Source of the DNA: Streptomyces panaciradicis
GTDB lineage: Bacteria; Actinomycetota; Actinomycetes; Streptomycetales; Streptomycetaceae
Length of the DNA stretch: 64,000 bases
Assembly: GCF_023516615.1 (NCBI RefSeq)
Contig: NZ_JAMGBF010000027.1
Span: 51,749 to 115,748, forward strand
Reading direction: 5' to 3'
The translations under genes were made by a program, and so were the position numbers. This document shows, in pieces, positions 41,429 through 51,362 of this stretch (position 1 is its first letter; every line of letters starts with the position of its first letter). The notes beneath the pieces were generated by a model, which was not told the origin of the DNA, searched no databases, and was given only the letters and a program-made list of their open reading frames with translations.

Positions 41429-42460
41429 TCAAGACCGGCCGGGCCCCGAGGCGACGCCCGTCTCCTGCAGTCTGTTCGCGTCCCCGTCCAGGAGCCGGTG
41501 GCCCATGGGCGTCACCGAGTGACGGACGTACTGCCCCTCGCGTCGGCTCGCCACCAGCCCTCCGTCCCTCAGCACGGTGAGCTGGTAGCTGGCGCTGGGC
41601 AGGGCGATGCCGACGGCGGAGGCGACTTCGGAGGTGGTGCGGGCGCGTCCGCGGGCGACCTCCGTGAGGACCGAGGCCCGGGTGCGGCCCAGCAGGCGGT
41701 CCAGGCCGCCGTGGCGCAGGCCCGTCACGTCGAGCGGCCGCGCGGTGACGGGGTAGACGAGGACGGGGCCGAGGGCGGGATCGGCGAGGGCGGTGGGCCG
41801 GCGCCAGCAGAAGTAGGACGGGACGAGGTGCAGGCCGCGGCCCTCCAGATGCAGGTCGCGGTGGGTGGGGTAGTCCACCTCCAGGACGGGCGCCTTCCAC
41901 TGGGCGTGCGGACGCAGACTCTCCAGCAGGGCCAGGACGCCGCCGTCGAGGAGGATCCGGGACCGCACGTCGATCTCGTCGTGGATGGCCCTGCGGACGT
42001 GCGGCCAGCGGGGTTCGAGCAGCGCCCTGGAGGAGATCTCCAGCGCCTTCACCAGGGAGCGCATGCCGTGGCCTTCCGGCCGGCCGAGAGCCGTGGTCCA
42101 CGCTGGCAGCGGCCGCGCCGTGCCCAGCCTGGTCAACTCGTGCCGCAGACGCCTCGCGGGCGTGGCCCCCACCACCTCCAGGGCCGCGGCCAGACCTCCC
42201 TCCGGGACGGACGACGGGGTGAGGAAGTCGGGGATGTATCCGACGGGTGGGACGAGCGTCTGCAGGGCGAGCACGGCGCGCTGCGACATCGGGTCGCCGG
42301 CCAGCCGTTCGCGGACGGAGTGGCGCCAGGCCCCGAACTCCAGCGGTCCCTGATGCGTGGTCAGCCGGCAGGTCGCGCAGATAAGTTCCCACAGGGGATC
42401 GGGGCGACGGGAGATCCGGATGTTCTGTAAGTCCTCGGGCGTGAAGTGGATGCGGAGCAT
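41429..42460 (-). CDS. Winged-helix (ArsR-like) transcriptional regulator with large N-terminal domain
   Basis: 343 aa. The DNA-binding part is at the C-terminus (about residues 255-330): RASVLTEVARGRARTTSEVASAVGIALPSASYQLTVLRDGGLVASRREGQYVRHSVT. The N-terminal 240 residues (IHFTPEDLQNIRISRRPDPLWE onward) belong to a domain seen ahead of such helix-turn-helix units in Streptomyces regulators of unknown ligand. A GTCGTCA/TGACGAC palindrome lies 63-80 bases upstream of the start, suggesting autoregulation. Confidence 0.85.
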   Translation of the reverse strand: MLRIHFTPEDLQNIRISRRPDPLWELICATCRLTTHQGPLEFGAWRHSVRERLAGDPMSQRAVLALQTLVPPVGYIPDFLTPSSVPEGGLAAALEVVGATPARRLRHELTRLGTARPLPAWTTALGRPEGHGMRSLVKALEISSRALLEPRWPHVRRAIHDEIDVRSRILLDGGVLALLESLRPHAQWKAPVLEVDYPTHRDLHLEGRGLHLVPSYFCWRRPTALADPALGPVLVYPVTARPLDVTGLRHGGLDRLLGRTRASVLTEVARGRARTTSEVASAVGIALPSASYQLTVLRDGGLVASRREGQYVRHSVTPMGHRLLDGDANRLQETGVASGPGRS

Positions 42461-42522
42461 GCGGCCTCTTTCGTGGACTGTGGGGGGTTGGCCGAGGGCG
42501 GAACTGCGTGAAAGCGGTACAC

Positions 42523-42540
42523 GTCGTCATGGGTGACGAC
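42523..42540. promoter_or_regulatory. Palindrome upstream of ArsR-like regulator
   Basis: GTCGTCA-TGGG-TGACGAC, a perfect 7-bp inverted repeat in the divergent region between the regulator and the DUF574 methyltransferase; either gene could be controlled. Confidence 0.5.
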
Positions 42541-42687
42541 TGACACGGACGGAAGGTTGGTTGCGCCCTCGTGACCACCACCTCCACCGTGCCCGCCGGA
42601 AAGGCCGAACCCGAAGGCGATCGGGGCGTGTTGGGGCGTAGGTTGTGCTGTGACTCGATCACGACGCGGTGAAAGGCGGACCGGCAG

Positions 42688-43500
42688 ATGACCGATCCCG
42701 GGGCGACGCCCGACAGACTGAGCCAGACGATCGACACGTCGGTCCCGCACTCGGCACGGATCTGGAACTACTGGCTCGGCGGCAAGGACAACTACCCCGT
42801 CGACGAGGAGGCCGGCGACGCCTACACCGCCGTCTTCCCCGGCATCGTCACCATCGCCCGCAGCAGCCGGGCCTTCCTGCGCCGCACCATCACCCATCTG
42901 GTGTCCGAGGCGGGCATCCGGCAGTTCCTGGACGTCGGCACCGGCCTGCCGACCGCCCAGAACACCCACGAGGTCGCCCAGGGCATCGCCCCCGAGGCGC
43001 GGATCGTCTACGTCGACAACGACCCCATGGTCCTGGCCCACGCCCGCGCCCTGCTCTACTCCTCCCGCGAGGGCGCGACGGCCTACATCGACGCGAACGT
43101 GACGGATCCGGAGCGCATCCTCGCGGCGGCCGCGGAGACACTGGACTTCGAACGCCCCACCGCGCTCATTCTCAGCAACATCCTCGGACACGTCGCCGAC
43201 TACGACCAGGCCCGCGCCATCGTCGGCCGCCTCATGGACGCGCTGCCGTCGGGCAGTTACCTGTGCATCAACGACGGCTCGCGCGGCATCGACCCCGTCT
43301 TCGAAGAGGCCCAGGACGCCTACAACGACAGCGGAGCCGTCCCGTACAACCTGCGCACCGTCGAGGAGATCACCCGGTTCTTCGACGGTCTGGAGCTGGT
43401 CGACCCCGGCGTCGTGTCGGTCACCCAGTGGCGCCCCGAGCCCGGCTCACCCGCCCCCGAGGTCGTCGCCGAGCACGGGGGTCTCGCCCGCAAGCCGTGA
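42688..43500 (+). CDS. DUF574-family SAM-dependent methyltransferase
   Basis: 270 aa. Starts with the family's TIDTSVPHSARIWNYWLGGKDNYPVD segment, SAM-binding motif FLDVGTGLPTAQN, acidic strand-2 end VYVDNDPMV, and LILSNILGHVADY. This family is greatly expanded in Streptomyces and its substrates are mostly unknown. GAAAGG precedes the ATG. Confidence 0.9.
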   Translation: MTDPGATPDRLSQTIDTSVPHSARIWNYWLGGKDNYPVDEEAGDAYTAVFPGIVTIARSSRAFLRRTITHLVSEAGIRQFLDVGTGLPTAQNTHEVAQGIAPEARIVYVDNDPMVLAHARALLYSSREGATAYIDANVTDPERILAAAAETLDFERPTALILSNILGHVADYDQARAIVGRLMDALPSGSYLCINDGSRGIDPVFEEAQDAYNDSGAVPYNLRTVEEITRFFDGLELVDPGVVSVTQWRPEPGSPAPEVVAEHGGLARKP

Positions 43501-43738
43501 CCGGCGGCGGCCGTCCGCGACGACGGCACCCACGCCCCCGGGGCTGAACTCCGCGCGATCCCGCACCCGCCCTTTGCGCACCTGCAGTGCGCCAGGGCGG
43601 GGCGCGGAGTCGCCCCGGGCGGCGATCTCACACGTATGACCTCAGTGATCACGGGCAGAAGCCTGGCGTGCGGCGGGTTCGCGCCTGCCGCAGAATTCGC
43701 CTCAGCGAAGCAGCACGTGGTCGAAAGAGGGTGGAAAC

Positions 43739-45310
43739 GTGACCGGGGCCGTGTCCGACGGAGCGTCCGATCCGAGGCCGGCGCAGGTGCCGAAGGCGGT
43801 CGCGGAACTGCCCCGGCAGGTGCGCGAGGACCTCACGCGCCGGCTGCGGCGCAAGAAGCACGCCTTCGGCGCCGACGACGTCCAGGTCGTCGAGCCGCCG
43901 CTGCTGCGGCGCGCGGTGGGCGCCTCTGCGCTCGGCAACTGCATGGAGTGGTTCGACTTCGGCGTCTACAGCTACCTGGCCGCCACCATCGGCAAGGTCT
44001 TCTTCCCGGGCGCCTCTCCCGGCGCCCAGGTTGTGTCCTCCTTCGCCACGTTCGCGGCCGCGTTCGTCGTCCGGCCCCTCGGCGGGCTCGTCTTCGGCCC
44101 CCTCGGCGACCGCCTGGGCCGGCAGAAGGTCCTGGCCACCACGATGATCATGATGGCGATCGGTACCTTCGCCATCGGCCTCATCCCCAGCTACGCGACG
44201 ATCGGCATCGCCGCGCCGATCCTGCTGCTCGTCGCCCGGATGGTGCAGGGCTTCTCCACCGGCGGCGAGTACGGCGGCGCCACCACGTTCGTGGCCGAGT
44301 ACTCACCGGACCGGCGCCGCGGATTCCTCTCCAGCTGGCTGGATTTCGGCACCTTCGTGGGTTACGCGCTCGGCTCCGCGCTGGTGACCGTGCTGAACCT
44401 GGCGCTCACCGACGACCAGATGCTGGCCTGGGGCTGGCGTCTGCCGTTCCTGATCGCCGGCCCGCTGGGCGTGATCGGCCTCTACATGCGGCTCAAGCTG
44501 GAGGAGTCGCCGGCGTTCCAGCAGCAACTGGACGAGCACGAGAAGAGCATGGCCCAGGAGTCGGCGGGCGGTGAGCTGAAGTCGATCGTCACCCGCCACT
44601 GGCGGCCGCTGCTGATCTGCATGGGGCTGGTGCTCCTCTACAACGTCACGAACTACATGGTCACCGGGTTCCTGCCGACGTACCAGACCGAGACGCTCAA
44701 CCGGTCCAGCAGCTCCGCCGACGTGCTGGTGCTGACCGGCATGGTGTGGATCGTCGTGCTGATCACCTTCATCGGCCGCCTCAGCGACCGGATCGGCAGG
44801 CGTCCGGTCTACGGGGTCTCCGCGGCCGCGATGATCGTGCTCGCGGTGCCCTCCTTCCAGCTGATCAAGATGTCCGGAACGTGGCCGCCGATCCTCGGCG
44901 TGCTCATCCTCTCCACCCTGCTGGCCTGCTTCGCCGCGCCGAGCGCCGCCACCCTGCCCGCCCTCTTCCCGACGGCCGTCCGGTACGCGGCGATGGGCAT
45001 CGGCTTCAACATCGCGGTCGCGGCGTTCGGCGGCACCACCCCGCTCGTCACCGAGGCACTGGTCAACGTCACCGGCGACGATCTGATGCCCGCTTACTAC
45101 CTGATGCTGGCCGGGGTGATCGGCCTGGTGACGGTGAAGTTCCTGCCCGAGACCGCGCAGGTCCCGCTCAACGGCTCGCAGCCCATGGTGGGTTCGGCCG
45201 AGGAGCGGCAGGAACTGATCAGCACCTCGCAGGAGTTGTACCGCGTCTCCGCCCGGCAGGGCGAAGGCGGCTCCCGACCGGAGTCCTCGGCCCGCTCTCG
45301 CCGGCCCTGA
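43739..45310 (+). CDS. MFS transporter, ProP-type metabolite:H+ symporter
   Basis: 523 aa. A 55-residue charged cytosolic N-terminus is followed by twelve segments. GASALGNCMEWFDFGVYSYLAATIG is the signature of the ProP/ShiA/KgtP group (metabolite:H+ symporters), as is GFSTGGEYGGATTFVAEYSPDRRRGFLSS. Likely imports a compatible solute such as proline or betaine, or an organic acid. GTG start preceded by GAGGGTGGAAAC. Confidence 0.9.
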   Translation: MTGAVSDGASDPRPAQVPKAVAELPRQVREDLTRRLRRKKHAFGADDVQVVEPPLLRRAVGASALGNCMEWFDFGVYSYLAATIGKVFFPGASPGAQVVSSFATFAAAFVVRPLGGLVFGPLGDRLGRQKVLATTMIMMAIGTFAIGLIPSYATIGIAAPILLLVARMVQGFSTGGEYGGATTFVAEYSPDRRRGFLSSWLDFGTFVGYALGSALVTVLNLALTDDQMLAWGWRLPFLIAGPLGVIGLYMRLKLEESPAFQQQLDEHEKSMAQESAGGELKSIVTRHWRPLLICMGLVLLYNVTNYMVTGFLPTYQTETLNRSSSSADVLVLTGMVWIVVLITFIGRLSDRIGRRPVYGVSAAAMIVLAVPSFQLIKMSGTWPPILGVLILSTLLACFAAPSAATLPALFPTAVRYAAMGIGFNIAVAAFGGTTPLVTEALVNVTGDDLMPAYYLMLAGVIGLVTVKFLPETAQVPLNGSQPMVGSAEERQELISTSQELYRVSARQGEGGSRPESSARSRRP

Positions 45311-45405
45311 CGCGTACCGCGCGCCGTGGCCACCGCAAATTCGCCGCGTCGTCCACACTCGTGCGGCACAGCCGATCCGGACGGCACCAACTGAATCCTT
45401 CTTGC

Positions 45406-45432
45406 TCACCGGCGACTTCAGGTCGCCGGTGA
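45406..45432. terminator. Terminator behind MFS symporter gene
   Basis: Perfect 11-bp stem TCACCGGCGAC/GTCGCCGGTGA with 5-base loop, 96 bases past the stop. Confidence 0.65.
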
Positions 45433-45547
45433 CCCGCCTGCCGCGTTGCCGGACGTTCGTTTCGTTGGCAAAGAGCTGTGAGTTGTCCACGTATGCGCTG
45501 TTAACGTCGCTGGCCCACGGGTGGGAAGCGCAGTGAGGAGCAGAACA

Positions 45548-47143
45548 GTGCCCCGGAACAAGTCGCAGGCGCCGCACGCCGTACGGCGCGAGCACGCCCG
45601 GCGCCGTGCGCGGTCCAAGTGGTCGCTCGCCGTCGTCGGGGGGCCGATGATCCTGGCCGTCGTCGCCGGCTCGGTGTTCGCGGCCGGCGGTCACCACCGG
45701 CACCAGCCCGGCGGGGGAGCCGCCGCGCAGCCGGCGCAGGCCGCCGAACCGGACCCGAACTGCACGCTGGTGGTTCCGGAGCACCCCCTCACCGCCCGGG
45801 GGCTGGCCACGCCCTACCGGCTCGTCGCGACGGACCCGCGCCAGGGCCCCTGCTACGAGGCCGATCCCGGCCAGGCGGCCTTCGTCGAGGCCGCGATCCT
45901 GACCAGGGACGGCGAACTGACCGTCTACGACCCGCTGGTGATCGACCGGGGGACGAGGCCGGCCGCGAGGACCGTCCGGCCCAGGGTGCCGAAGGGCTCG
46001 ACGGTCGGCATATGGTTCGGGTTCAACGCCGCCCAGCTCACCCTGAAGTCGAGCGGCGGCTCGCACAGCCTCGCGCAGGGCAGGTGCGTCAACGGCGCGC
46101 CGGGCTCCGTCTTCGGCCAGTTCGCGTACTGCAACGCACCCGCCTTCTTCCGCGCCGCCGACGTGCAGAAGGCCCGGAAGCACCTGAGGATTCCCGCACT
46201 GGGGACCGCCAAGGACGGCCTGCCCTGTCCGACCACGCGGGACTTCTCGGTCGTGGACCAGGACGGCAGCGACAACGTGGTCACCCACTACCTCGCCGAC
46301 GCCCACGGACGCACCGCCCAGAACAACGCCGCGAGCCGGGCGGTCCTGCGCAGGACGGGCGCGAAGCCCGCGGACCTCACCAACGGCAGCGACAACCTGC
46401 TGCTGACCCACTTCATCGACCCCGCGCTCGGCTGCACGCCCTTCACGGCGCCCGACCAGTCCGGCGACCGGCGGGCCTCGTCGGCGCTGCCCCTGGACGA
46501 GTTGTCCGCCGCGGCCCGCCAGCGGGCGCCGATCGCCCTGATCCCGCAGAACGACCCGATGACGCTCGTCGACGGCCACGCCAGTGTCCGCAAGACCGAC
46601 CTCTACCGCGCCGGGGTCGGCATGCCCCCGGTCGGAGCGGGCGACGACGGCAACGGGGCCGCGTACTGCAGGAGGCTCTTCGCCGGTCCGTCCGGCATCC
46701 ACCGCGTCTTCAAGGACCGCTCGCTCCTGCGGACCGCGCCCTCGCCGGACCCGGCGACCGCACCGAACCTCTTCGCTTTCCTGGCCTCACGCGCCAACCA
46801 GACGTTCACCAACCTCGGCTGCGACCGGCTGCTCGGCTCCGGCAACCCCGTGGTGCTCACGACGGACGGTCAGGGCCTGGTGACCGACGCGGTCCTGAGG
46901 CCGCTCGGCCGGGTGCCCGCGTCACCCACCCCCACCGGAGCGGCCGGAAGCACCTCGCCGTCCGCGACGCCTGCCACCTCGTCGCCCGCCGTGAGCGACG
47001 GACCGTCGTCGCCGACCGGCGGGCCCGGTTCCGCGCCTTCCGCCTCCGGTGAGGTCTCGACGAGCCCCAGTGCGGGCGCACCCGACCCCTCGGTCGGCAG
47101 CGTTCCCCCGCCGTCGCCGAGCACCCCGCCCGTGGTGGGGTGA
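45548..47143 (+). CDS. Large exported protein with low-complexity Ser/Pro/Thr tail
   Basis: 531 aa. A basic N-terminus (VRREHARRRARSKWS) precedes one hydrophobic segment (LAVVGGPMILAVVAGSVFAAGG), a signal or anchor. The mature body has repeated paired cysteines (DPNCTLVV, GPCYEAD, GRCVNGAP, FAYCNAP, GLPCPTT, LGCTPF, AAYCRRL, LGCDRL) and PEHPLTARGLATPYRL at its start. The last 80 residues are a Ser/Pro/Thr/Gly tail without an LPxTG motif. No catalytic family is recognised. GAGGAG before the GTG at 45548. Confidence 0.75.
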   Translation: MPRNKSQAPHAVRREHARRRARSKWSLAVVGGPMILAVVAGSVFAAGGHHRHQPGGGAAAQPAQAAEPDPNCTLVVPEHPLTARGLATPYRLVATDPRQGPCYEADPGQAAFVEAAILTRDGELTVYDPLVIDRGTRPAARTVRPRVPKGSTVGIWFGFNAAQLTLKSSGGSHSLAQGRCVNGAPGSVFGQFAYCNAPAFFRAADVQKARKHLRIPALGTAKDGLPCPTTRDFSVVDQDGSDNVVTHYLADAHGRTAQNNAASRAVLRRTGAKPADLTNGSDNLLLTHFIDPALGCTPFTAPDQSGDRRASSALPLDELSAAARQRAPIALIPQNDPMTLVDGHASVRKTDLYRAGVGMPPVGAGDDGNGAAYCRRLFAGPSGIHRVFKDRSLLRTAPSPDPATAPNLFAFLASRANQTFTNLGCDRLLGSGNPVVLTTDGQGLVTDAVLRPLGRVPASPTPTGAAGSTSPSATPATSSPAVSDGPSSPTGGPGSAPSASGEVSTSPSAGAPDPSVGSVPPPSPSTPPVVG

Positions 47144-47152
47144 CGGATCCCG

Positions 47153-47175
47153 GACCCCGCGCCCCGCGCGGGGTC
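47153..47175. terminator. Bidirectional terminator
   Basis: Perfect 10-bp stem GACCCCGCGC/GCGCGGGGTC, 3-base loop, overlapping the stop codon of the convergent DUF302 gene. Confidence 0.8.
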
Positions 47176-47578
47176 AGTTCTGCCCGTTTGCCGCGGCGAG
47201 CGCGGCGAGCGCGGCGTCCAGGCGGCGGGTGGCCTCCTCGGCGACCGGGCGCAGGGCGTCGAGTTCGGTGAGCGCGACCATCGTGTTCGGATCCAGGGCC
47301 TGGACGACGGTGCCGTCTCCGTCACGGCGGACGACCACGTTGCAGGGCAGCAGCAGCCCGATCGAGCGGTCGGTGTCCAGGGCGCGGTGCGCGAGGGGCG
47401 GGTTGCAGGCGCCGAGGATCACGTAGTCCTCCATGTCGTGGTCCAGCTTGGCCTTGAGCGTGGCGGTGACGTCGATCTCGGTGAGGATGCCGAAGCCCTG
47501 CTCGGCCAGCGCCTCCCGGGTGCGGGAGACGGCGGTGGCGAAGTCGGCGTCGAGGCGGACTGTGCGGTCGTAGCGCAT
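47174..47578 (-). CDS. DUF302-domain protein
   Basis: 134 aa, the full DUF302 fold: FATAVSRTREALAEQGFGILTEIDVTATLKAKL, DYVILGACNPPLAHRAL, IGLLLPCNVVVRRDGDGTVVQALDP. It carries two cysteines (GACNP and LPCNV) typical of the family, which often lies in sulfur and redox gene groups. Divergent from the MBL-rhodanese gene, sharing two CstR-type operators. The start at 47578 (MRYDRTVRL) fits the domain; upstream frame to 47680 is not coding-like. Confidence 0.88.
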   Translation of the reverse strand: MRYDRTVRLDADFATAVSRTREALAEQGFGILTEIDVTATLKAKLDHDMEDYVILGACNPPLAHRALDTDRSIGLLLPCNVVVRRDGDGTVVQALDPNTMVALTELDALRPVAEEATRRLDAALAALAAANGQN

Positions 47579-47682
47579 GGCGGTGATCCGTTTCTTCTCG
47601 TCGTTCGCGCGGCGCGGGACGGGTGTCCGGGCGCGGGCGAGGTACTCGGGTCGTGATGAATGGGGTCTGTCTGCCCTCAAAA

Positions 47683-47699
47683 ATACCCCCCGGGGTACT
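47683..47699. promoter_or_regulatory. CstR-type operator 1
   Basis: ATACCCCCCGGGGTACT: GC-run palindrome with AT flanks, typical of CsoR/CstR family operators. Between DUF302 and the first MBL-rhodanese gene. Confidence 0.8.
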
Positions 47700-47717
47700 C
47701 ATGCTACCGTCGTAGGT

Positions 47718-47733
47718 ATACCCCCAGGGGTAA
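47718..47733. promoter_or_regulatory. CstR-type operator 2
   Basis: ATACCCCCAGGGGTAA, 35 bases from operator 1 and 25 bases before the MBL-rhodanese start. Confidence 0.8.
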
Positions 47734-47757
47734 ATCTTCACTGGAAGGGAGTACCTC

Positions 47758-49122
47758 GTGTTCTTCGTCGACGCGATCGAGGTCGCCGGGCTCGGCAACC
47801 GCAGCTATCTCGCGGGGGGTGAGCGGACCGCGGCGGTGGTGGACCCGCCTCGCGACATCGACCGGGTGATCGCCGCGGCGGCCCGGCGCGGGGTGCGGAT
47901 CTCGCACGTGGTCGAGACGCACGTCCACAACGACTACGTCACCGGCGGCCTCGAGCTGGCCCGGGTCGTCGGAGCCGCCTACCTGGTGCCCGCCGCCGCC
48001 CGTGTCTCCTTCGCACGGGTGCCGGTGGCCGACGGCGACCGGACGGAGATCGACGCCGCGGCCGGCCTGGCCCTGCGCGCGCTGGCCACGCCCGGGCACA
48101 CCCCGCACCACACCTCCTATGTCCTGGAGGAGAACGGCGCGGCGATCGCGGTGTTCACCGGCGGTTCGCTCCTGATCGGCACCGTCGGCCGGCCCGACCT
48201 GGTCGAGCCCCGGCTGACCGAGGGCCTGGCCCGCGCGCAGCACGCCTCCGCCCGCCGCCTGGCCGCCGAGCTGCCCGACGAGACGGCCGTCCTGCCCACC
48301 CACGGATTCGGCAGCTTCTGCTCGTCCACGCAGTCCGAGGGCGGTGACACGACCATCGGCAAGGAGAAGGTGTCCAACGAGGCCCTGAACCGGGACGTCG
48401 ACTGCTTCGTCGCCGACCTGCTGGCCGGCCTGGACGACGTCCCCGCCTACTACACGCACATGGGACCGGCCAACGCCGCCGGTCCGGCGCCGGTCGACCT
48501 GACCCCGCCCGCCGTCGCGGACGCCGGCGAGATCGCCGCCCGGCTGGCCGCGGGGGAGTGGGTGGTGGACCTGCGCAACCGGGTCGCCTTCGCCCAGGGG
48601 CATGTCGCCGGCTCCTTCAACTTCGAGGCGGAGGGCCAGCTCGCCACCTACCTGGCCTGGCTGATCCCCTGGGGCAAGCCGGTCACCCTTCTCGCCGAGT
48701 CGCCCGAGCAGCTCGCGGCCGCACAGCGCGAGCTGGTGCGGGTGGGCATCGACCGGCCGGCGGCCGCGGCCACCGGCGGACCGGCCCAGTGGCTGCGCGA
48801 GGGCGAGGAGCCGGCCGCCTTCGCGCGGGGCACCTTCGCCGACCTCGCCGGACGGGCCGGGGACGACGTGGTCGTCCTGGACGTGCGCCGGGCGTCGGAG
48901 CGGTCCGACGGGTACATCGAGGGCTCGGTGCACATCCCGATCCACACACTGCCCCGCCGCCTCGGCGAGATCCCCGACGGCGAGGTGTGGGTGCACTGCG
49001 CCGGCGGCATGCGCGCCGCCGTCGCGGCCTCCCTGCTGGACGCCGCGGGCCGGCACGTCGTCGCCGTCGACGACTCCTTCGACGCGGCCGGCAAGGCGGG
49101 CCTCACCGTCCGGACCCCCTGA
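47758..49122 (+). CDS. Persulfide dioxygenase-like MBL protein fused to two rhodanese domains
   Basis: 454 aa. Residues 1-235 are a metallo-beta-lactamase fold of the ETHE1/PDO type: metal loop ETHVHNDYVTG, LATPGHTPHHTSYVL and LPTHGFGSFC. Residues 255-345 are a rhodanese fold without cysteine (the loop reads LLAESPEQL), and residues 360-450 a second rhodanese with catalytic Cys in VHCAGGMRAA. ETHE1-type enzymes oxidise glutathione- or low-molecular-weight persulfide to sulfite; mycothiol persulfide would be the likely substrate in an actinomycete (inference). GTG start after GGAAGGGAG. First of an operon with a rhodanese and TauE. Confidence 0.9.
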   Translation: MFFVDAIEVAGLGNRSYLAGGERTAAVVDPPRDIDRVIAAAARRGVRISHVVETHVHNDYVTGGLELARVVGAAYLVPAAARVSFARVPVADGDRTEIDAAAGLALRALATPGHTPHHTSYVLEENGAAIAVFTGGSLLIGTVGRPDLVEPRLTEGLARAQHASARRLAAELPDETAVLPTHGFGSFCSSTQSEGGDTTIGKEKVSNEALNRDVDCFVADLLAGLDDVPAYYTHMGPANAAGPAPVDLTPPAVADAGEIAARLAAGEWVVDLRNRVAFAQGHVAGSFNFEAEGQLATYLAWLIPWGKPVTLLAESPEQLAAAQRELVRVGIDRPAAAATGGPAQWLREGEEPAAFARGTFADLAGRAGDDVVVLDVRRASERSDGYIEGSVHIPIHTLPRRLGEIPDGEVWVHCAGGMRAAVAASLLDAAGRHVVAVDDSFDAAGKAGLTVRTP

Positions 49123-49181
49123 TGCCGTACCGGCGTACCGGACTTCCGAACCACAGGCGAGAACAGGAGCCAGAAACCGAG

Positions 49182-49562
49182 ATGAGCATCTTCCGACGGG
49201 ACCGGGGCGGTCCGGGCCGGGTGAGCGTGCAGGTGGCCGCCGAACGCACCGGACACGGCGACGGCGGCGCCGACGCCGTACTGCTGGACGTACGGGAGCC
49301 CCACGAGTGGCAGGCCGGGCACGCGCCGCGCGCCGTGCATCTGTCGCTGTCCGCGCTGGCCGCCGGGGCGGGACTGCCCTCCCGCGCGCAGGCCCGGCCC
49401 CTGATCGTGATCTGCCGGTCCGGCAACCGCTCCCGGCAGGCCGCGGAACTGCTCGTGGCCCGCGGCTCGGAGGCCGTCGACGTGATCGGCGGGATGCGGG
49501 ACTGGGCCGCGGCGGGCCTGCCGGTGGTGGACGCCCGCGGCGGCAACGGCGCGATAGCGTGA
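49182..49562 (+). CDS. Single-domain rhodanese
   Basis: 126 aa. VLLDVREPHEWQAGHAPRAVHL and catalytic loop ICRSGNRSRQA with the active Cys near residue 77, then DVIGGMRDWAAAGLPV. Moves sulfane sulfur between thiols. Follows the MBL-rhodanese gene by 59 bases; its TGA overlaps the GTG of the TauE gene (GTGA), so translation is coupled. Confidence 0.92.
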   Translation: MSIFRRDRGGPGRVSVQVAAERTGHGDGGADAVLLDVREPHEWQAGHAPRAVHLSLSALAAGAGLPSRAQARPLIVICRSGNRSRQAAELLVARGSEAVDVIGGMRDWAAAGLPVVDARGGNGAIA

Positions 49563-50305
49563 GCGCGGTCGTCCTCGCCCTGGCCGCCGGAGCCGTGATC
49601 GGCCTGGCGCTGGGCGCGCTCGGCGGCGGCGGGAGCGTCCTGGCCGTCCCCGCGCTGATCTACCTGCTGGGCTTCAGCCCCGTGGGGGCGACGACCGCCA
49701 GCCTGGTCATCGTCACCCTCACCTCGGTCACCGCGCTCGTCGCGCACGCCCGTGACGGCCATGTGCGCTGGCGTACCGGACTGCTGTTCGCGGCGGCCGG
49801 GATCGGCCCGGCGATGCTGGGCGGCGCACTCGCCTCCAGCGTCCCGGCGGCTGTCCTGACCTCCGCCTTCGCCGTGGTCGCGGGTGTGGCCGCCGTGCGC
49901 ATGCTGCGCTCCCGGCCGGCCGCGGAAGGCACCGTGACGGTGCGTCCCGGGCGGGCCGCGGCGGCCGGCGCCGGCCTCGGCGCGGTCACCGGGGTCCTGG
50001 GTGTCGGCGGCGGTTTCCTCGCCGTTCCCGCGCTGGTGGGAGTGCTCGGGATGCGCATGCGCAACGCCGTGGGCACCAGCCTGCTGGTCATCACCGTCAA
50101 CTCGCTGGCCGCCCTGTCGATGCGCGCCGGTACGGTCGAGACCCTCGACTGGACGGTCGTCGGACCGTTCATCGCGGCCGCCGTGCTGGGCGCCTGGGAC
50201 GGCAAGCGGCTGTCCGCGAAGGTCTCCGGTCGCACGCTCCAGCGGATCTTCGCGGTGGTGCTGCTGGCCGTGGCGGTCTTCATGCTCGTCGACGGGCTGC
50301 TGTGA
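49559..50305 (+). CDS. TauE/SafE-family sulfite/sulfonate exporter
   Basis: 248 aa, about eight membrane segments in two repeats, each with the glycine-rich motif ([20 protein letters not shown] near residue 16 and [20 protein letters not shown] near 150). Family members export sulfite, thiosulfate or organosulfonates; in S. aureus tauE is part of the CstR regulon (established). Export of sulfite made by the upstream dioxygenase fits the operon. Starts at GTG within the rhodanese stop. Confidence 0.9.
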   Translation: MSAVVLALAAGAVIGLALGALGGGGSVLAVPALIYLLGFSPVGATTASLVIVTLTSVTALVAHARDGHVRWRTGLLFAAAGIGPAMLGGALASSVPAAVLTSAFAVVAGVAAVRMLRSRPAAEGTVTVRPGRAAAAGAGLGAVTGVLGVGGGFLAVPALVGVLGMRMRNAVGTSLLVITVNSLAALSMRAGTVETLDWTVVGPFIAAAVLGAWDGKRLSAKVSGRTLQRIFAVVLLAVAVFMLVDGLL

Positions 50306-50326
50306 GCGACCGCGCGGCGGGCCTCC

Positions 50327-51281
<955 letters not shown>

Positions 51282-51291
51282 GGCCGCGCAC

Positions 51292-51328
51292 CCGGGGCAC
51301 CTCACGCGGGCCGCGTGAGGTGCCCCGG
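51292..51328. terminator. Bidirectional terminator
   Basis: Perfect inverted repeat of 18 bases per arm (51292-51309 and 51311-51328), 10 bases after the rhodanese stop and 34 bases past the stop of the convergent aminotransferase gene. Confidence 0.9.
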
Positions 51329-51362
51329 ACCGTGCTGACGTCGGGCAGGGTGTTCGCTCGGC

